From assembly GCA_049965515.1 (NCBI GenBank), contig JBMFWG010000003.1, positions 5,097 to 69,096 on the forward strand: DNA of 64,000 bases. The letters are read 5' to 3'. The position numbers and the translations under genes were made by a program. Of the stretch, positions 9,286 to 17,747 are shown in pieces. The stretch's first letter is position 1; every line of letters starts with the position of its first letter. The notes under the pieces are model-generated. The model did no database searches. It was given only the letters and a program-made list of their open reading frames with translations, and was not told where the DNA came from. This stretch comes from UBA4572 sp049965515. GTDB lineage: Bacteria; Nitrospirota; Leptospirillia; Leptospirillales; Leptospirillaceae.

Positions 9286-10710
9286 ATGTTTATCATGATC
9301 CGGATCAGAACCTTCCTCGTTTTTCTCCTGCCAATGATTCTTTCCTCTCTTTTTGTGGGACCGGATCTTTCCGAGGCCATAGAGCCCTCAAGCCCCCCGG
9401 GATCATCGCCTCCCTCCTTTCGCTTTGTTCCCCGCATTCACCATCTCAAGAATGGGCTGACCCTTCTGACGGTGGACGATCCCTACAGCCCCACACTCAC
9501 CTTTCAGGTCTGGTATCGGGTTGGGTCGAGAAACGAAGCCAAAGGACGGACTGGAATCTCTCACTTTAATGAACACATGATGTTCACAGGGACGAAGAAG
9601 TTCCCCCACGGGGCTCTCGACAAGCTTATCAGCGAGGTGGGTGGGCAAAACAACGCCTTTACCGACTATGACTTTACCGCGTACTTTGAAAATGTCTCCC
9701 CCGACAAGCTCTCCCTTCCCATCGCCATTGAAGCCGACCGAATGACCCACCTGCTGTTAAAACCGGACCAGGTAGAGCGGGAGCGGAGAATCGTCCTTGA
9801 AGAACGCAGAAATGACTACGATGACCCCACGCAAAAACTTGTTGAGCAGGTTTATGCCACAGCCTTTGATGTCCATCCTTACCACAATCCTGTCATCGGC
9901 TGGGAAAAGGACATTCAGCACACGACCCGAAACGACATCATGCACTATTACCGGGCCCACTACATGCCGAACAATGCCACCGTTGTTGTGGTCGGCCCTC
10001 TCGACGATGCGACCGTGCTCCATGACGTCAAGGAGGCCTTTGGCTCGATTCCCCGAGGCCATCTTGTCCATCAGCGGATCCCGGCAGAACCTCCCCAGCA
10101 TCACCTGCGCATGACCGTCGTCCGAAAACCCGCCATGCTTCCGATCACCATGATGGCCTTCCACACTCCGAACTTTAAAAGCCGCGATGCTATGCCCCTC
10201 GTCGTGCTGGCCCAGGTTCTCTCGGGAAGCCGAAGTTCTCTTCTTTATCAGGACATGATCTACAAGAATCCTGTGGCGGTTGATGCCGAGGGAGATTACG
10301 ACCCGATGACCCATGATCCCGGTCTTTTCTATTTTTATGCCCAGGGTCTTCCCAAAACCACGCCCAGGCTTCTCCGAACCCGCCTTGACGCTGTCATACG
10401 AAAAATCAAGACAAAACCAGTCGATCCTGAACTTCTTGCCCTTTCAAAAAAACAGATTCTGACGCAGTTCGTCATGAATCAGGAGTCGGCCTTCGGAATG
10501 GGGATGATGCTCGGCATGATGAGCGCCGACCGGATTCCGCTCTCCTACCTGACGAACTATGTGAAAAACATCAACGCTGTCACAGCGGCCGATATCCGGC
10601 GAGTGGCTCGGCGATATCTCGTTCCCGGAAATGAGACGGTGGGATATCTCATTCCCACCGGTGGACAGGCACCGCCCAGCTTTTCTCGACCGGGAAGGAT
10701 TGTTCGCTAG
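9286..10710 (+). CDS. M16 family zinc metallopeptidase (catalytic member)
   Basis: This exported peptidase of the pitrilysin/processing-peptidase family degrades or processes peptides in the periplasm. The inverted zinc motif HxxEH is present as HFNEH (residues 93-97), and the third zinc ligand is in the ERRIVLEERRNDYDDP helix. The start at 9286 is chosen because GGGAG lies seven bases upstream and it yields a signal peptide (MFIMIRIRTFLVFLL...). The 474 residues cover two M16 half-domains. The next gene codes for an M16 protein without the zinc motif, so the two probably form a heterodimer, as other M16B pairs do. Confidence 0.93.
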   Translation: MFIMIRIRTFLVFLLPMILSSLFVGPDLSEAIEPSSPPGSSPPSFRFVPRIHHLKNGLTLLTVDDPYSPTLTFQVWYRVGSRNEAKGRTGISHFNEHMMFTGTKKFPHGALDKLISEVGGQNNAFTDYDFTAYFENVSPDKLSLPIAIEADRMTHLLLKPDQVERERRIVLEERRNDYDDPTQKLVEQVYATAFDVHPYHNPVIGWEKDIQHTTRNDIMHYYRAHYMPNNATVVVVGPLDDATVLHDVKEAFGSIPRGHLVHQRIPAEPPQHHLRMTVVRKPAMLPITMMAFHTPNFKSRDAMPLVVLAQVLSGSRSSLLYQDMIYKNPVAVDAEGDYDPMTHDPGLFYFYAQGLPKTTPRLLRTRLDAVIRKIKTKPVDPELLALSKKQILTQFVMNQESAFGMGMMLGMMSADRIPLSYLTNYVKNINAVTAADIRRVARRYLVPGNETVGYLIPTGGQAPPSFSRPGRIVR

Positions 10711-10773
10711 CCCTCCGGCTCTCTTCAGATGCCGACAACGACCACGGAGTCCTCTTCTTTCAGGAGAACCGTT

Positions 10774-12237
10774 ATGTATTCCCTTCGCCGCATTCCCTCC
10801 TTCGCCGGAACCACGGTACTTTTTTCGGCCCTTCTCCTTCTGTCTTCCTGCGCCCATTCTCCCACAACCCCGTCGGGCCCCTCCTCCCGATCGGCCCTGA
10901 CCGAGCCTCCGACCCTTACCACCTATCCGGTCCCCCCTATGAAGGCCACACTCACCCGGAGTCTCCTCCCGAACGGACTCGAAGTTCTCGTCCTTCCCCG
11001 CCCGGATCTCCCGCTTATCTCCTTTCGACTGGGGATCCGTGCCGGCTCCTCCTTTGATCCCTCCGGAAAGGCGGGGACGGCGGCACTTGCCGCAGAACTT
11101 CTGACTCGGGGAACGGCGGGCCATGATACCCTCTCGCTCTTTCATACCCTTGACGGGACCGGGGGCAGTCTTTCCGCCTCTGCCAACCGCGATATGACTG
11201 TACTGGCCGGGGACAGCCTGAGCTCCGAGGCGCCGACGCTCCTTGAGCTGGCCTCGGAAATGGTCACATCCCCCACATTCCCCCCGGGCGAATTTGAAAA
11301 GAAGAAAGAATCGACCCTCGCCTCCCTGATCGAGGAAGACAACCACCCCAGTCCGATCGCAACGAACCTTCTCTATCGCCTCGTGGAAAAGGGAACGCCT
11401 TATGCCACTCCTTCTTCCGGAACTCCCGCCTCCGTCAAAAACATTACCCGGCAGGACCTTTTGACCTTCGTGTCACATTACTATCGTCCGGACCGGGCCG
11501 TTCTTGTGGTGGCGGGAGATGTAACACCCGAATCAGGCCTGGCCCTGGCCAAGAAATATTTCTCGACCTGGCAGGCTCCCGCCGGAGCACCTCCCCTTCC
11601 CTCGAGACGCTTCTTTTCCTCCACGTCCACCTCCGGAACCTATCTCGTGGACAAACCGGAGCTTCGCCAGTCGACCGTCTTCTACGGCACCCAGGGAATC
11701 GCCCGCAAGGATCCGTCCTTCTATGACTCCCTTGTTTTCAACATGCTCCTTGGAGCCTCCCAGACCTCAACACTTAACCGGGTCGTACGACAAAAAATGG
11801 GCCTTGTCTACTATATTCACTCGGCGCTCGATGCCTCCCGTCATCGTGGTCCCTTTATCGTCTACTTTCAGACCTACGCCAAAAATACAGGAAAGGTCAT
11901 GGGCGCCATGGACTCGATTCTCGCGGATTCCGTCAAGACCGCGCCCGACCCTTCGGCCGTCCATGCCATCAAGCGTCAGCTTGTTGGCGGCTTCCCCTTC
12001 CTGATGAACACCACCCCAAAGCTTGCCCAGCTCCTTCTTGTGATTTGGTCGGATGGGCTTGACTACACCTATTTCACTGATTATCCGGAGCATGTCTCAA
12101 AAGTCACCCCCGCCTCAGTCCTGTCCGCCGGTCAGCACCTCATTAATGGCCACTCCTTTGTCACCATTGTGGTGGGTCCTGCCAAAGCCCTGAAGAAAGC
12201 CGGGGTCACCGGAATGCCCCCTCCCCCCGCCTCCTGA
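10774..12237 (+). CDS. M16 family protein lacking the zinc motif, lipoprotein
   Basis: The 487-residue protein aligns with M16 peptidases (LPNGLEVLVLPRPDLPLISFRLGIRAG), but the region that should hold HxxEH reads AGTAALAAELLTRG, so it cannot bind zinc there. It is therefore the non-catalytic partner of the preceding peptidase. The N-terminus is a lipoprotein signal: a hydrophobic stretch ends in LLLLSSC, with Cys about 27 residues from the ATG at 10774, where AGGAGA supports the start. It lies 63 bases after the catalytic gene and is followed by a terminator. Membrane attachment through the lipid would tether the pair. Confidence 0.9.
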   Translation: MYSLRRIPSFAGTTVLFSALLLLSSCAHSPTTPSGPSSRSALTEPPTLTTYPVPPMKATLTRSLLPNGLEVLVLPRPDLPLISFRLGIRAGSSFDPSGKAGTAALAAELLTRGTAGHDTLSLFHTLDGTGGSLSASANRDMTVLAGDSLSSEAPTLLELASEMVTSPTFPPGEFEKKKESTLASLIEEDNHPSPIATNLLYRLVEKGTPYATPSSGTPASVKNITRQDLLTFVSHYYRPDRAVLVVAGDVTPESGLALAKKYFSTWQAPAGAPPLPSRRFFSSTSTSGTYLVDKPELRQSTVFYGTQGIARKDPSFYDSLVFNMLLGASQTSTLNRVVRQKMGLVYYIHSALDASRHRGPFIVYFQTYAKNTGKVMGAMDSILADSVKTAPDPSAVHAIKRQLVGGFPFLMNTTPKLAQLLLVIWSDGLDYTYFTDYPEHVSKVTPASVLSAGQHLINGHSFVTIVVGPAKALKKAGVTGMPPPPAS

Positions 12238-12246
12238 GAAATCCGT

Positions 12247-12284
12247 GGGCTTCTTCCCCCAGGGGAGGGAGCCCTTTTTCTTTT
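12247..12284 (+). terminator. Terminator after the M16 peptidase pair
   Basis: GGGCT...AGCCC with an inner CCCC/GGGG pairing (12247-12274) is followed by TTTTTCTTTTT. It lies ten bases after the stop codon of the inactive M16 gene. Confidence 0.7.
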
Positions 12285-12473
12285 TCCCCCGCCCATATCC
12301 CGGAGAATCCGAAACCCTTCTGAAAGTCTCCCCTTTGTCCTCCTTCTTTTATTCGCCCGCAGAAATCCCCATTCCGACACAGACAGAGGAGTTCTCCAGG
12401 ACGTGAACGCAACCGGAGAGAAATCCTTGAATATTTTGAGAATGAAGGATGAGGCGAGCGAGAGGTGAACGGG

Positions 12474-12908
12474 CTAGCGGGAAACGAAGGCGTACAGGTA
12501 TTGCCATGTGGCAGGAGTCTGGGGATCTTCGATATTAAAGAGGGCAGGGACGGTGTGGTTATTTTCATCCTCAAGTTCGAAGACAACCAGATGGTATCCC
12601 AGAAAGTGTACGCGGGAGCGATCGGGAAGACGTAAACGATGGCCCTGGGAAATCATCGGAGGCAAAAGCGTGGAAAAATCCTTAATGGCAAGGGCTGAGG
12701 TAACCGTATCGGAATCAAAGCTTACGGGAGGCTTTTCTGCGGAATCTGACTGTTTTGTGGGGGTGCGAATCCCCGCCTTCATGAGCATGCGGGTATGACG
12801 AAGCTCGCCCTTGAGATTGCCGATCTGGATCTGTTCGTAGGTGACGATCGCGGTGGAGACGAGGAAAAGAAAGAATGTTCCGCCGATAACAATCGTTCTC
12901 TCGTTCAC
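12474..12908 (-). CDS. Single-span membrane protein of unknown function
   Basis: I do not recognise this protein of 144 residues. One transmembrane segment follows the N-terminus (IVIGGTFFLFLVSTAIVTY), then a short helical stretch and a mostly hydrophilic C-terminal domain of about 100 residues. That domain contains RLPDRSRVHFLGYHLVVFELEDE, which looks like a small beta-rich fold. The GTG at 12908 is chosen because CAGGAG lies nine bases upstream; a longer frame to 12968 would start at a TTG without a ribosome site. It is the last gene of the co-directional run that includes ftsB and eno. Confidence 0.65.
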   Translation of the reverse strand: MNERTIVIGGTFFLFLVSTAIVTYEQIQIGNLKGELRHTRMLMKAGIRTPTKQSDSAEKPPVSFDSDTVTSALAIKDFSTLLPPMISQGHRLRLPDRSRVHFLGYHLVVFELEDENNHTVPALFNIEDPQTPATWQYLYAFVSR

Positions 12909-13122
12909 GACGCCTGTCTCCTGAAAACTTCTGGCAAGCTCCCGGGTTCCCTGTGTCAGCCCCTCCAAAAGAGCAGAGGCGGCATCAATTCACGGTTCTC
13001 GAGAGGGGTGGTCTGGCTGACAAAAACGCGACCGGGGAATCCCCGGCCACGACGATCCTGACGGTCTGGCACGAAGGCCGGAACCTCTGGAACAGGCAAG
13101 GATCCGGACTCTCGTGACCGGA

Positions 13123-13212
13123 CTACTTCTTCTTGTGGCGGGACTGGCGGCGAAGCTTCTTGTACTTGTGTTTCCGAATCTTTTTGCGTCGTTTTTTAAT
13201 TACGCTCGACAT
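13123..13212 (-). CDS. bS22-like small ribosomal protein (AURKAIP1/COX24 domain), 29 residues
   Basis: A 29-codon gene encodes a very basic peptide beginning MSSVIKKRRKKIRKHKYKK and ending RHKKK. It matches the bacterial AURKAIP1/COX24-domain peptides, the group that includes mycobacterial bS22 and the core of mitochondrial mS38, which sits on the small ribosomal subunit near the decoding helix. The ATG is preceded by GGAGAG nine bases upstream. Such genes are usually missed because of their size. It lies between ftsB and the unknown membrane gene, 153 bases after ftsB. Confidence 0.85.
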   Translation of the reverse strand: MSSVIKKRRKKIRKHKYKKLRRQSRHKKK

Positions 13213-13365
13213 ACGCTCTGTCTCTCCACCGGATCTCCCGGATCCTCATCGGGGAACGTCCGGGATCACCATCAAATGTTTGACTGAGGGCCAACAAATC
13301 AGCCTTTTTTCAGGGGAACTTATTTCGGAACAAAGAAAGATATTAACGCAACCAGGATTTAAAAA

Positions 13366-13719
13366 TCAACGACTTTCTTCCTCATTTGCCCGAGGAAGAA
13401 CCAGGATTTCCCCCGGACGGAGACGATGCTCTCTCTCCCGGGCCTGCCGTTCCATTTCGAAAGGATCCGTTCGCAACGCGGCCACCCGGTGATTCAGATC
13501 ATCTACGCGCTTCTCGATGCGAACGAGGGTTTTCTTTGCCTCGTTCTCCGCCATGACAGAGGAGAGAAGCGGTCCGACCCCGGTCGATGATGAGGCGACG
13601 GCAAAGAGAGCCCACAACCAGAGTCCCATTCCGGCGATCCAGTAAAAGACTAGCTGCCCCGTTCCTTGTGCAGAGTCCTTTTTCTTGACTGACGAAGACT
13701 TCCCGTGGGATTGCCCCAT
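13366..13719 (-). CDS. ftsB: FtsB/DivIC-type cell division protein
   Basis: This 117-residue bitopic protein belongs to the septum-formation-initiator family, which bridges FtsL and FtsQ in the divisome. One transmembrane segment (about 23-45, VFYWIAGMGLWLWALFAVA) is followed by a coiled coil (ENEAKKTLVRIEKRVDDLNHRVAALRTDP) and the family motif FEMERQAREREHRLRPGEIL. It starts 5 bases after the enolase stop codon, and an eno-ftsB order is common in bacteria. An N-terminal Lys/Ser-rich tail of about 20 residues faces the cytoplasm. Confidence 0.88.
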   Translation of the reverse strand: MGQSHGKSSSVKKKDSAQGTGQLVFYWIAGMGLWLWALFAVASSSTGVGPLLSSVMAENEAKKTLVRIEKRVDDLNHRVAALRTDPFEMERQAREREHRLRPGEILVLPRANEEESR

Positions 13720-13724
13720 AGAGG

Positions 13725-15005
13725 CTATCCTCTTCTCACCAAGTCAAGGCCGGCATATCTTCCCGTGTCTCCCAAGGCCTCCTCGATCCGGAGAAGGCGG
13801 TTATACTTCGCCGTCCGCTCTCCACGGGCCAGCGACCCTGTCTTGATCTGCCCGGCGCCGGTCGCCACGGCAAGGTCGGCAATAAAGGTATCTTCGCTCT
13901 CGCCCGAGCGATGGGAGATCATGGCGCCCATCCGGCTCATCAGGGCCAGCCTCGTCGCCTCGACTGTCTCGGTTACAGTTCCGATCTGATTGAGCTTGAC
14001 AAGAATGGCATTGGCGGCATGGCTCCGGATTCCCTCGGCCAAAATTGAGGGGTTGGTGACAAAAAGATCATCCCCCACCAGCTGAACACGACGCCCGATG
14101 CGGGCCGTCATGGCAATCCACCCTTCCCAGTCGTCTTCAGCAAGACCGTCTTCGATGGAGACCACCGGATAGCGGGAGATGAGCTCGTCGTAATAGTCCA
14201 CGAGCTTCTCGCTGGACAACCGGCGCTTTCCTCCCTCGAGTTGATAACTCCCTTCCCGGTAGAATTCTGAAGAGGCCGCATCAAGCGCCAGGGAAATCTC
14301 CTCCCCCGGGCGGTAGCCTGCTTTTTCGATCGCCATCAGGAGAAGGTCGAAGGCCTCGTCATGGGAGGCCAGCGAGGGAGCAAAGCCCCCTTCATCCCCG
14401 ACCAGGGTCGTCAACCCCTTTCCCTTCAATACCCCCTTCAGGGCGGCGAAGACCTCTGCCCCCATACGCAGGGCATCGGCAAAGCTTTCGGCTCCATGGG
14501 GAACAATCATAAACTCCTGAAAGTCCAGATTGTTGTCGGCATGGGCCCCGCCGTTGATGACATTCATGAAAGGGGTGGGAAGGGTCCGGGCGAGAGCTCC
14601 CCCAAGCCATCGGTAGAGGTCGAGTCCACGCTCCATCGCCGCCGCACGAGCTGTGGCCATGGAGACTCCCAGCATGGCATTGGCTCCCAGGACCGACTTG
14701 TTGAGGCTGCCGTCAAGCGAAATCAGCGTTTCATCAATCAGGGCCTGATCCTCCGCCGGAAGACCTTCGACCGCATCGCGGATGGGACCCTCCACATTCT
14801 CGATGGCCTTTCTCACACCCTTTCCGCCGAATCGACCGGCATCGTGATCACGAAGCTCCAGGGCCTCCCGAGAGCCGGTCGAAGCGCCGGAGGGAACAAT
14901 CGCCTGACCCATGGCCCCCGAAGAGAGGACGACTTCGACTTCAATGGTGGGATTTCCCCTTGAATCCAGGACTTCTCGGCCGTGAACGCGGTCGATTTCG
15001 CTCAA
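13725..15005 (-). CDS. eno: Enolase
   Basis: Enolase interconverts 2-phosphoglycerate and phosphoenolpyruvate; in an autotroph it would mostly run toward 2-phosphoglycerate. The 426 residues are full length. Visible motifs include REVLDSRGNPTIEVEV, the substrate loop SGASTGSREALELRD, DGSLNKSVLGANA, the metal-ligand region LALDAASSEFY, VSIEDGLAEDDWEG, LVGDDLFVTNP and MISHRSGESEDTFIADL. The start is TTG inside TTGA, which overlaps the stop codon of the tetraheme cytochrome gene upstream by 4 bases. Translation of the two is thus coupled, an odd pairing of a glycolytic with a respiratory gene. Confidence 0.97.
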   Translation of the reverse strand: MSEIDRVHGREVLDSRGNPTIEVEVVLSSGAMGQAIVPSGASTGSREALELRDHDAGRFGGKGVRKAIENVEGPIRDAVEGLPAEDQALIDETLISLDGSLNKSVLGANAMLGVSMATARAAAMERGLDLYRWLGGALARTLPTPFMNVINGGAHADNNLDFQEFMIVPHGAESFADALRMGAEVFAALKGVLKGKGLTTLVGDEGGFAPSLASHDEAFDLLLMAIEKAGYRPGEEISLALDAASSEFYREGSYQLEGGKRRLSSEKLVDYYDELISRYPVVSIEDGLAEDDWEGWIAMTARIGRRVQLVGDDLFVTNPSILAEGIRSHAANAILVKLNQIGTVTETVEATRLALMSRMGAMISHRSGESEDTFIADLAVATGAGQIKTGSLARGERTAKYNRLLRIEEALGDTGRYAGLDLVRRG

Positions 15006-15502
15006 TGGAGCCTCCTTGTAAGGATGTATCTTTCATAGTGCCTCATGGACAGGGGCACCTCTCCAGAAAAATTCTGATCATCAAAATGATTGTGACACAC
15101 GGCACACTCACGTCCCGCGACGGAAAAATTCCGGTGGGCCAAACGCGCGTACCCTCGGACATGACACTTGAGACAGTTGGCGTTGGGAACTCCTCCCGGA
15201 TGATAGCTCCTGGCCGGGAAGGGATGGCCGAAAAAATGGCGCGCCAGCTCCTCAAGCCCCGTCATTTGGGCGGAAACGGCACCCACGACCCCGGGTCCAG
15301 AGTGGCAGTCGATGCAACGGCCATGGTGGAGGGCTGCTCCCGAGGACTGCCACGTCTTCCCATAGAAGGCCATCTCATGGCAAGAAAGGCAAAATCCAGG
15401 GCGATCTTCCAGCAACCGTCCTCCGGCCGAAAGGACCACGCCAACGACAATCAGGAGAACCGCCCCTCCCAGCATCCCGACCCTTTTCCCCGGAGTTCTC
15501 AT
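15002..15502 (-). CDS. NapC/NrfH-type membrane tetraheme cytochrome c
   Basis: The 166-residue protein has one N-terminal membrane anchor (residues 10-27) and four CxxCH haem motifs: CLSCH at 38, CIDCH at 63, CLKCH at 110 and CAVCH at 133. The length and spacing fit the NapC/NrfH/NirT family, which takes electrons from the quinol pool and passes them to periplasmic partners. No partner reductase lies next to it, so the electron acceptor is unknown. It is translationally coupled to eno and begins 75 bases after the exported protein gene 15577-16263, all in the same direction. Confidence 0.9.
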   Translation of the reverse strand: MRTPGKRVGMLGGAVLLIVVGVVLSAGGRLLEDRPGFCLSCHEMAFYGKTWQSSGAALHHGRCIDCHSGPGVVGAVSAQMTGLEELARHFFGHPFPARSYHPGGVPNANCLKCHVRGYARLAHRNFSVAGRECAVCHNHFDDQNFSGEVPLSMRHYERYILTRRLH

Positions 15503-15576
15503 GGTCCCTCCTGCCTGGCCTCAAGAATCTCCTCCCGGGGGGGGCAAAGACCTCCCCGGGGAGCTCGGAGGGAGGT

Positions 15577-16263
15577 CTACCGGGAAGCCTTCCCCCCCCC
15601 GGACTCTCCCATCTTGACCGAAAGGAGACGTCTTGACCAGTGCCACTTTCCAGTCGCCGACCACCCTCCCTCTCCCACAAATCCAACACCCCGCGCATAG
15701 TACTCATACAGTATCTGGGTCGAGCGTCGGCTGATGAGGTTGTAGGAAAGTCGTCGGCGAACAACCCAGCAAACGAAGGTTCCTGCCGGCAGGGTGATAC
15801 GGACCTTTCCCCATACGCGGTCGTGGATTCGGTTCTCTCCATCCTCCCCCGACCAGGCCTCTCCCTTGCGGAAGGGAAGCCGGACGCGGACAAGGGGAGG
15901 GTGATAGGCAAAGACAGTCTTGGAAAAGGCCGATGTGCTCGTGTTCTTGGTGTACTCTCCCGTGGCCGGATTGTATTCATAGACCGAAACAATGGTGCGG
16001 GTCGGAAAATTCAGATAGTCGATCTTTCGGGTCACCTCCACCTTTTTAGAGGGTCCCGCCCCCGGCAACGGGCGCAGGACTTCGGTGACGTGGATCCGCC
16101 CCCCCAAGCCATCAAAGGTCTTTTCCATGGGAACCAGGGGAAGATAGGCCAGGGGCCCGGAGTCCACCCCGGCCGCCCGGGCAGGACGAAGTCCCGACAG
16201 AAGGATCATGGGGACAAGAGCGTACAATAAAACCCGGGATGTTCGACGAAAACCGCATCTCAT
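15577..16263 (-). CDS. Exported protein of unknown function
   Basis: This is a 228-residue protein with a clear signal peptide (basic start, then VLLYALVPMILLSG, cleavage near ARA-AG). The mature part looks beta-rich. It contains RLPFRKGEAWSG, RITLPAGTFVCWVVRRR and YEYYARGVGFVGEGG, a pattern reminiscent of DUF3108/TapB-like periplasmic proteins (a PAGTF step, then a YxxGVGFV end), but I cannot assign a family firmly. The start overlaps the gatB stop codon (ATGA), so it is translated with the amidotransferase genes. It may have a cell-envelope role. Confidence 0.75.
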   Translation of the reverse strand: MRCGFRRTSRVLLYALVPMILLSGLRPARAAGVDSGPLAYLPLVPMEKTFDGLGGRIHVTEVLRPLPGAGPSKKVEVTRKIDYLNFPTRTIVSVYEYNPATGEYTKNTSTSAFSKTVFAYHPPLVRVRLPFRKGEAWSGEDGENRIHDRVWGKVRITLPAGTFVCWVVRRRLSYNLISRRSTQILYEYYARGVGFVGEGGWSATGKWHWSRRLLSVKMGESGGGKASR

Positions 16264-17747
16264 GGCGAGGGACTCCCCAGTCTGGCCCGAAGGATCTCGC
16301 CTACCTTTTCCGGATTGGCCTTTCCCCGGGACTTCTTCATCACCCCCCCCACAAAGAAGGCAAAGAGTCGATCCTTGCCTTTCCTGTAGGACTCGACCTC
16401 AACGGGATTTTCGGCCAGGACGGCCTCGACAAGGGCCACAAGCTCCCCCTCGCCAGAGATCTGGGTAAGATTCTGGCGGGAGACAATCTCGAGCGGATCC
16501 ACGCCCTCCTCCACCGCCGTGTGGTAGACCTCCTTGGCCTGGGAAAAGGAGAGGTCCCCACTGCACACTTTCCCTATGAGGGGGACGGTGGCGGAAGGGG
16601 CCGTGGAGCCCCCCAACACCGCCTCCCCCCGGAGGTTAAACTCCCGGAGAACTTCCGAGAGAACAAAGGAGATCCAGCGGTCGCGTCCCTTCTCGCCTTT
16701 TGTGACGGGGGAGGAGTGGAGGAGGGAGACTCCTTCCTCGAAGTATGCGGCGAGGGGCTCTTCTCCCACGATCGTTTCGGCATCGGCAAGCGAGAGCCCC
16801 ATCGTCTCGACGAGTCGAAAGACCCGTCTCTCGGGAAGCTCCGGCATGGCGCGGCGCTCCTCCTCCACCATGGACTCATCGATCCTCAAGGGCGGTAAAT
16901 CCGGATCCGGGAAATACCGATAATCGAGCGCCTCCTCTTTGCTCCTCATGGGCTTCGTGGCCCCCGACGCAGGATCGAAAAGACGAGTCTCCTGGCGTAT
17001 GGGCTCACCCGCCTCGATGGCGTCGATCTGTCGGTCGATCTCATAGAGCATTGCCTTATGGACAAACCGGAAGGAATTCACGTTCTTGATCTCGACCCGG
17101 GTTCCGTAGGGGGCTCCGGGGCGGCGCACCGAAAGGTTGATATCGCAACGGAAGGAGCCTTCTTCCATATTTCCGTCGGAGACCCGCGTGGCGCGCAAGA
17201 GCTGGCGAAGCCTCTTGAGATAGTCGACGGCCTCGTCGGGACTTCGAATATCCGGCTCCGAGACAATCTCAAGAAGGGGAACCCCCGCCCGGTTCAGATC
17301 CACATGGCTCTTGTCGGGAATGCCGGCATGGAGGTTTTTGCCTGCATCTTCCTCGAGATGCATCCGATGGATCCGGATGAAACGTTCTCCGGCCGCGGTC
17401 CGCACCCGGAGGGTTCCTCCCGAAAGGAGCGGATGGGCATACTGCGAGATCTGGTAGCCCTTGGGAAGGTCGGGGTAAAAATAGTGCTTGCGCTCAAAGA
17501 CACTGACGGGATTGACGGTACATCCCGCCGCCAGCCCGGCCCGCACTCCCAGGCGAACCGCCTCGCCATTGAGGACGGGAAGGGATCCCGGATGAGCCAG
17601 ACACACCGGGCAGACAAGGGTATTGGGCGGGGCCCCGAAACGGTTCTCACAGCGACAGAACATCTTTGATTTCGTCAAAAGCTGGGTATGGACCTCAAGG
17701 CCTACCACAATTTCATACCCGCGAAAAAGAGGCATTCCCTCACTCAC
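16260..17747 (-). CDS. gatB: Asp/Glu-tRNA amidotransferase subunit B
   Basis: GatB binds and phosphorylates Asp-tRNA(Asn) or Glu-tRNA(Gln), which are then amidated with ammonia from GatA. Motifs include the N-terminal VVGLEVHTQLLT, the zinc-binding CRC...CPVC region, the kinase-domain motifs HYFYPDLPKGYQISQY and DINLSVR, and a C-terminal YqeY-like tail domain. The start is the GTG at 17747: it overlaps the gatA stop (GTGA) and has GGGGGGAG just upstream. That gives 495 residues, near the family norm. An upstream extension of the frame lies inside gatA and is not real. Confidence 0.96.
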   Translation of the reverse strand: MSEGMPLFRGYEIVVGLEVHTQLLTKSKMFCRCENRFGAPPNTLVCPVCLAHPGSLPVLNGEAVRLGVRAGLAAGCTVNPVSVFERKHYFYPDLPKGYQISQYAHPLLSGGTLRVRTAAGERFIRIHRMHLEEDAGKNLHAGIPDKSHVDLNRAGVPLLEIVSEPDIRSPDEAVDYLKRLRQLLRATRVSDGNMEEGSFRCDINLSVRRPGAPYGTRVEIKNVNSFRFVHKAMLYEIDRQIDAIEAGEPIRQETRLFDPASGATKPMRSKEEALDYRYFPDPDLPPLRIDESMVEEERRAMPELPERRVFRLVETMGLSLADAETIVGEEPLAAYFEEGVSLLHSSPVTKGEKGRDRWISFVLSEVLREFNLRGEAVLGGSTAPSATVPLIGKVCSGDLSFSQAKEVYHTAVEEGVDPLEIVSRQNLTQISGEGELVALVEAVLAENPVEVESYRKGKDRLFAFFVGGVMKKSRGKANPEKVGEILRARLGSPSP

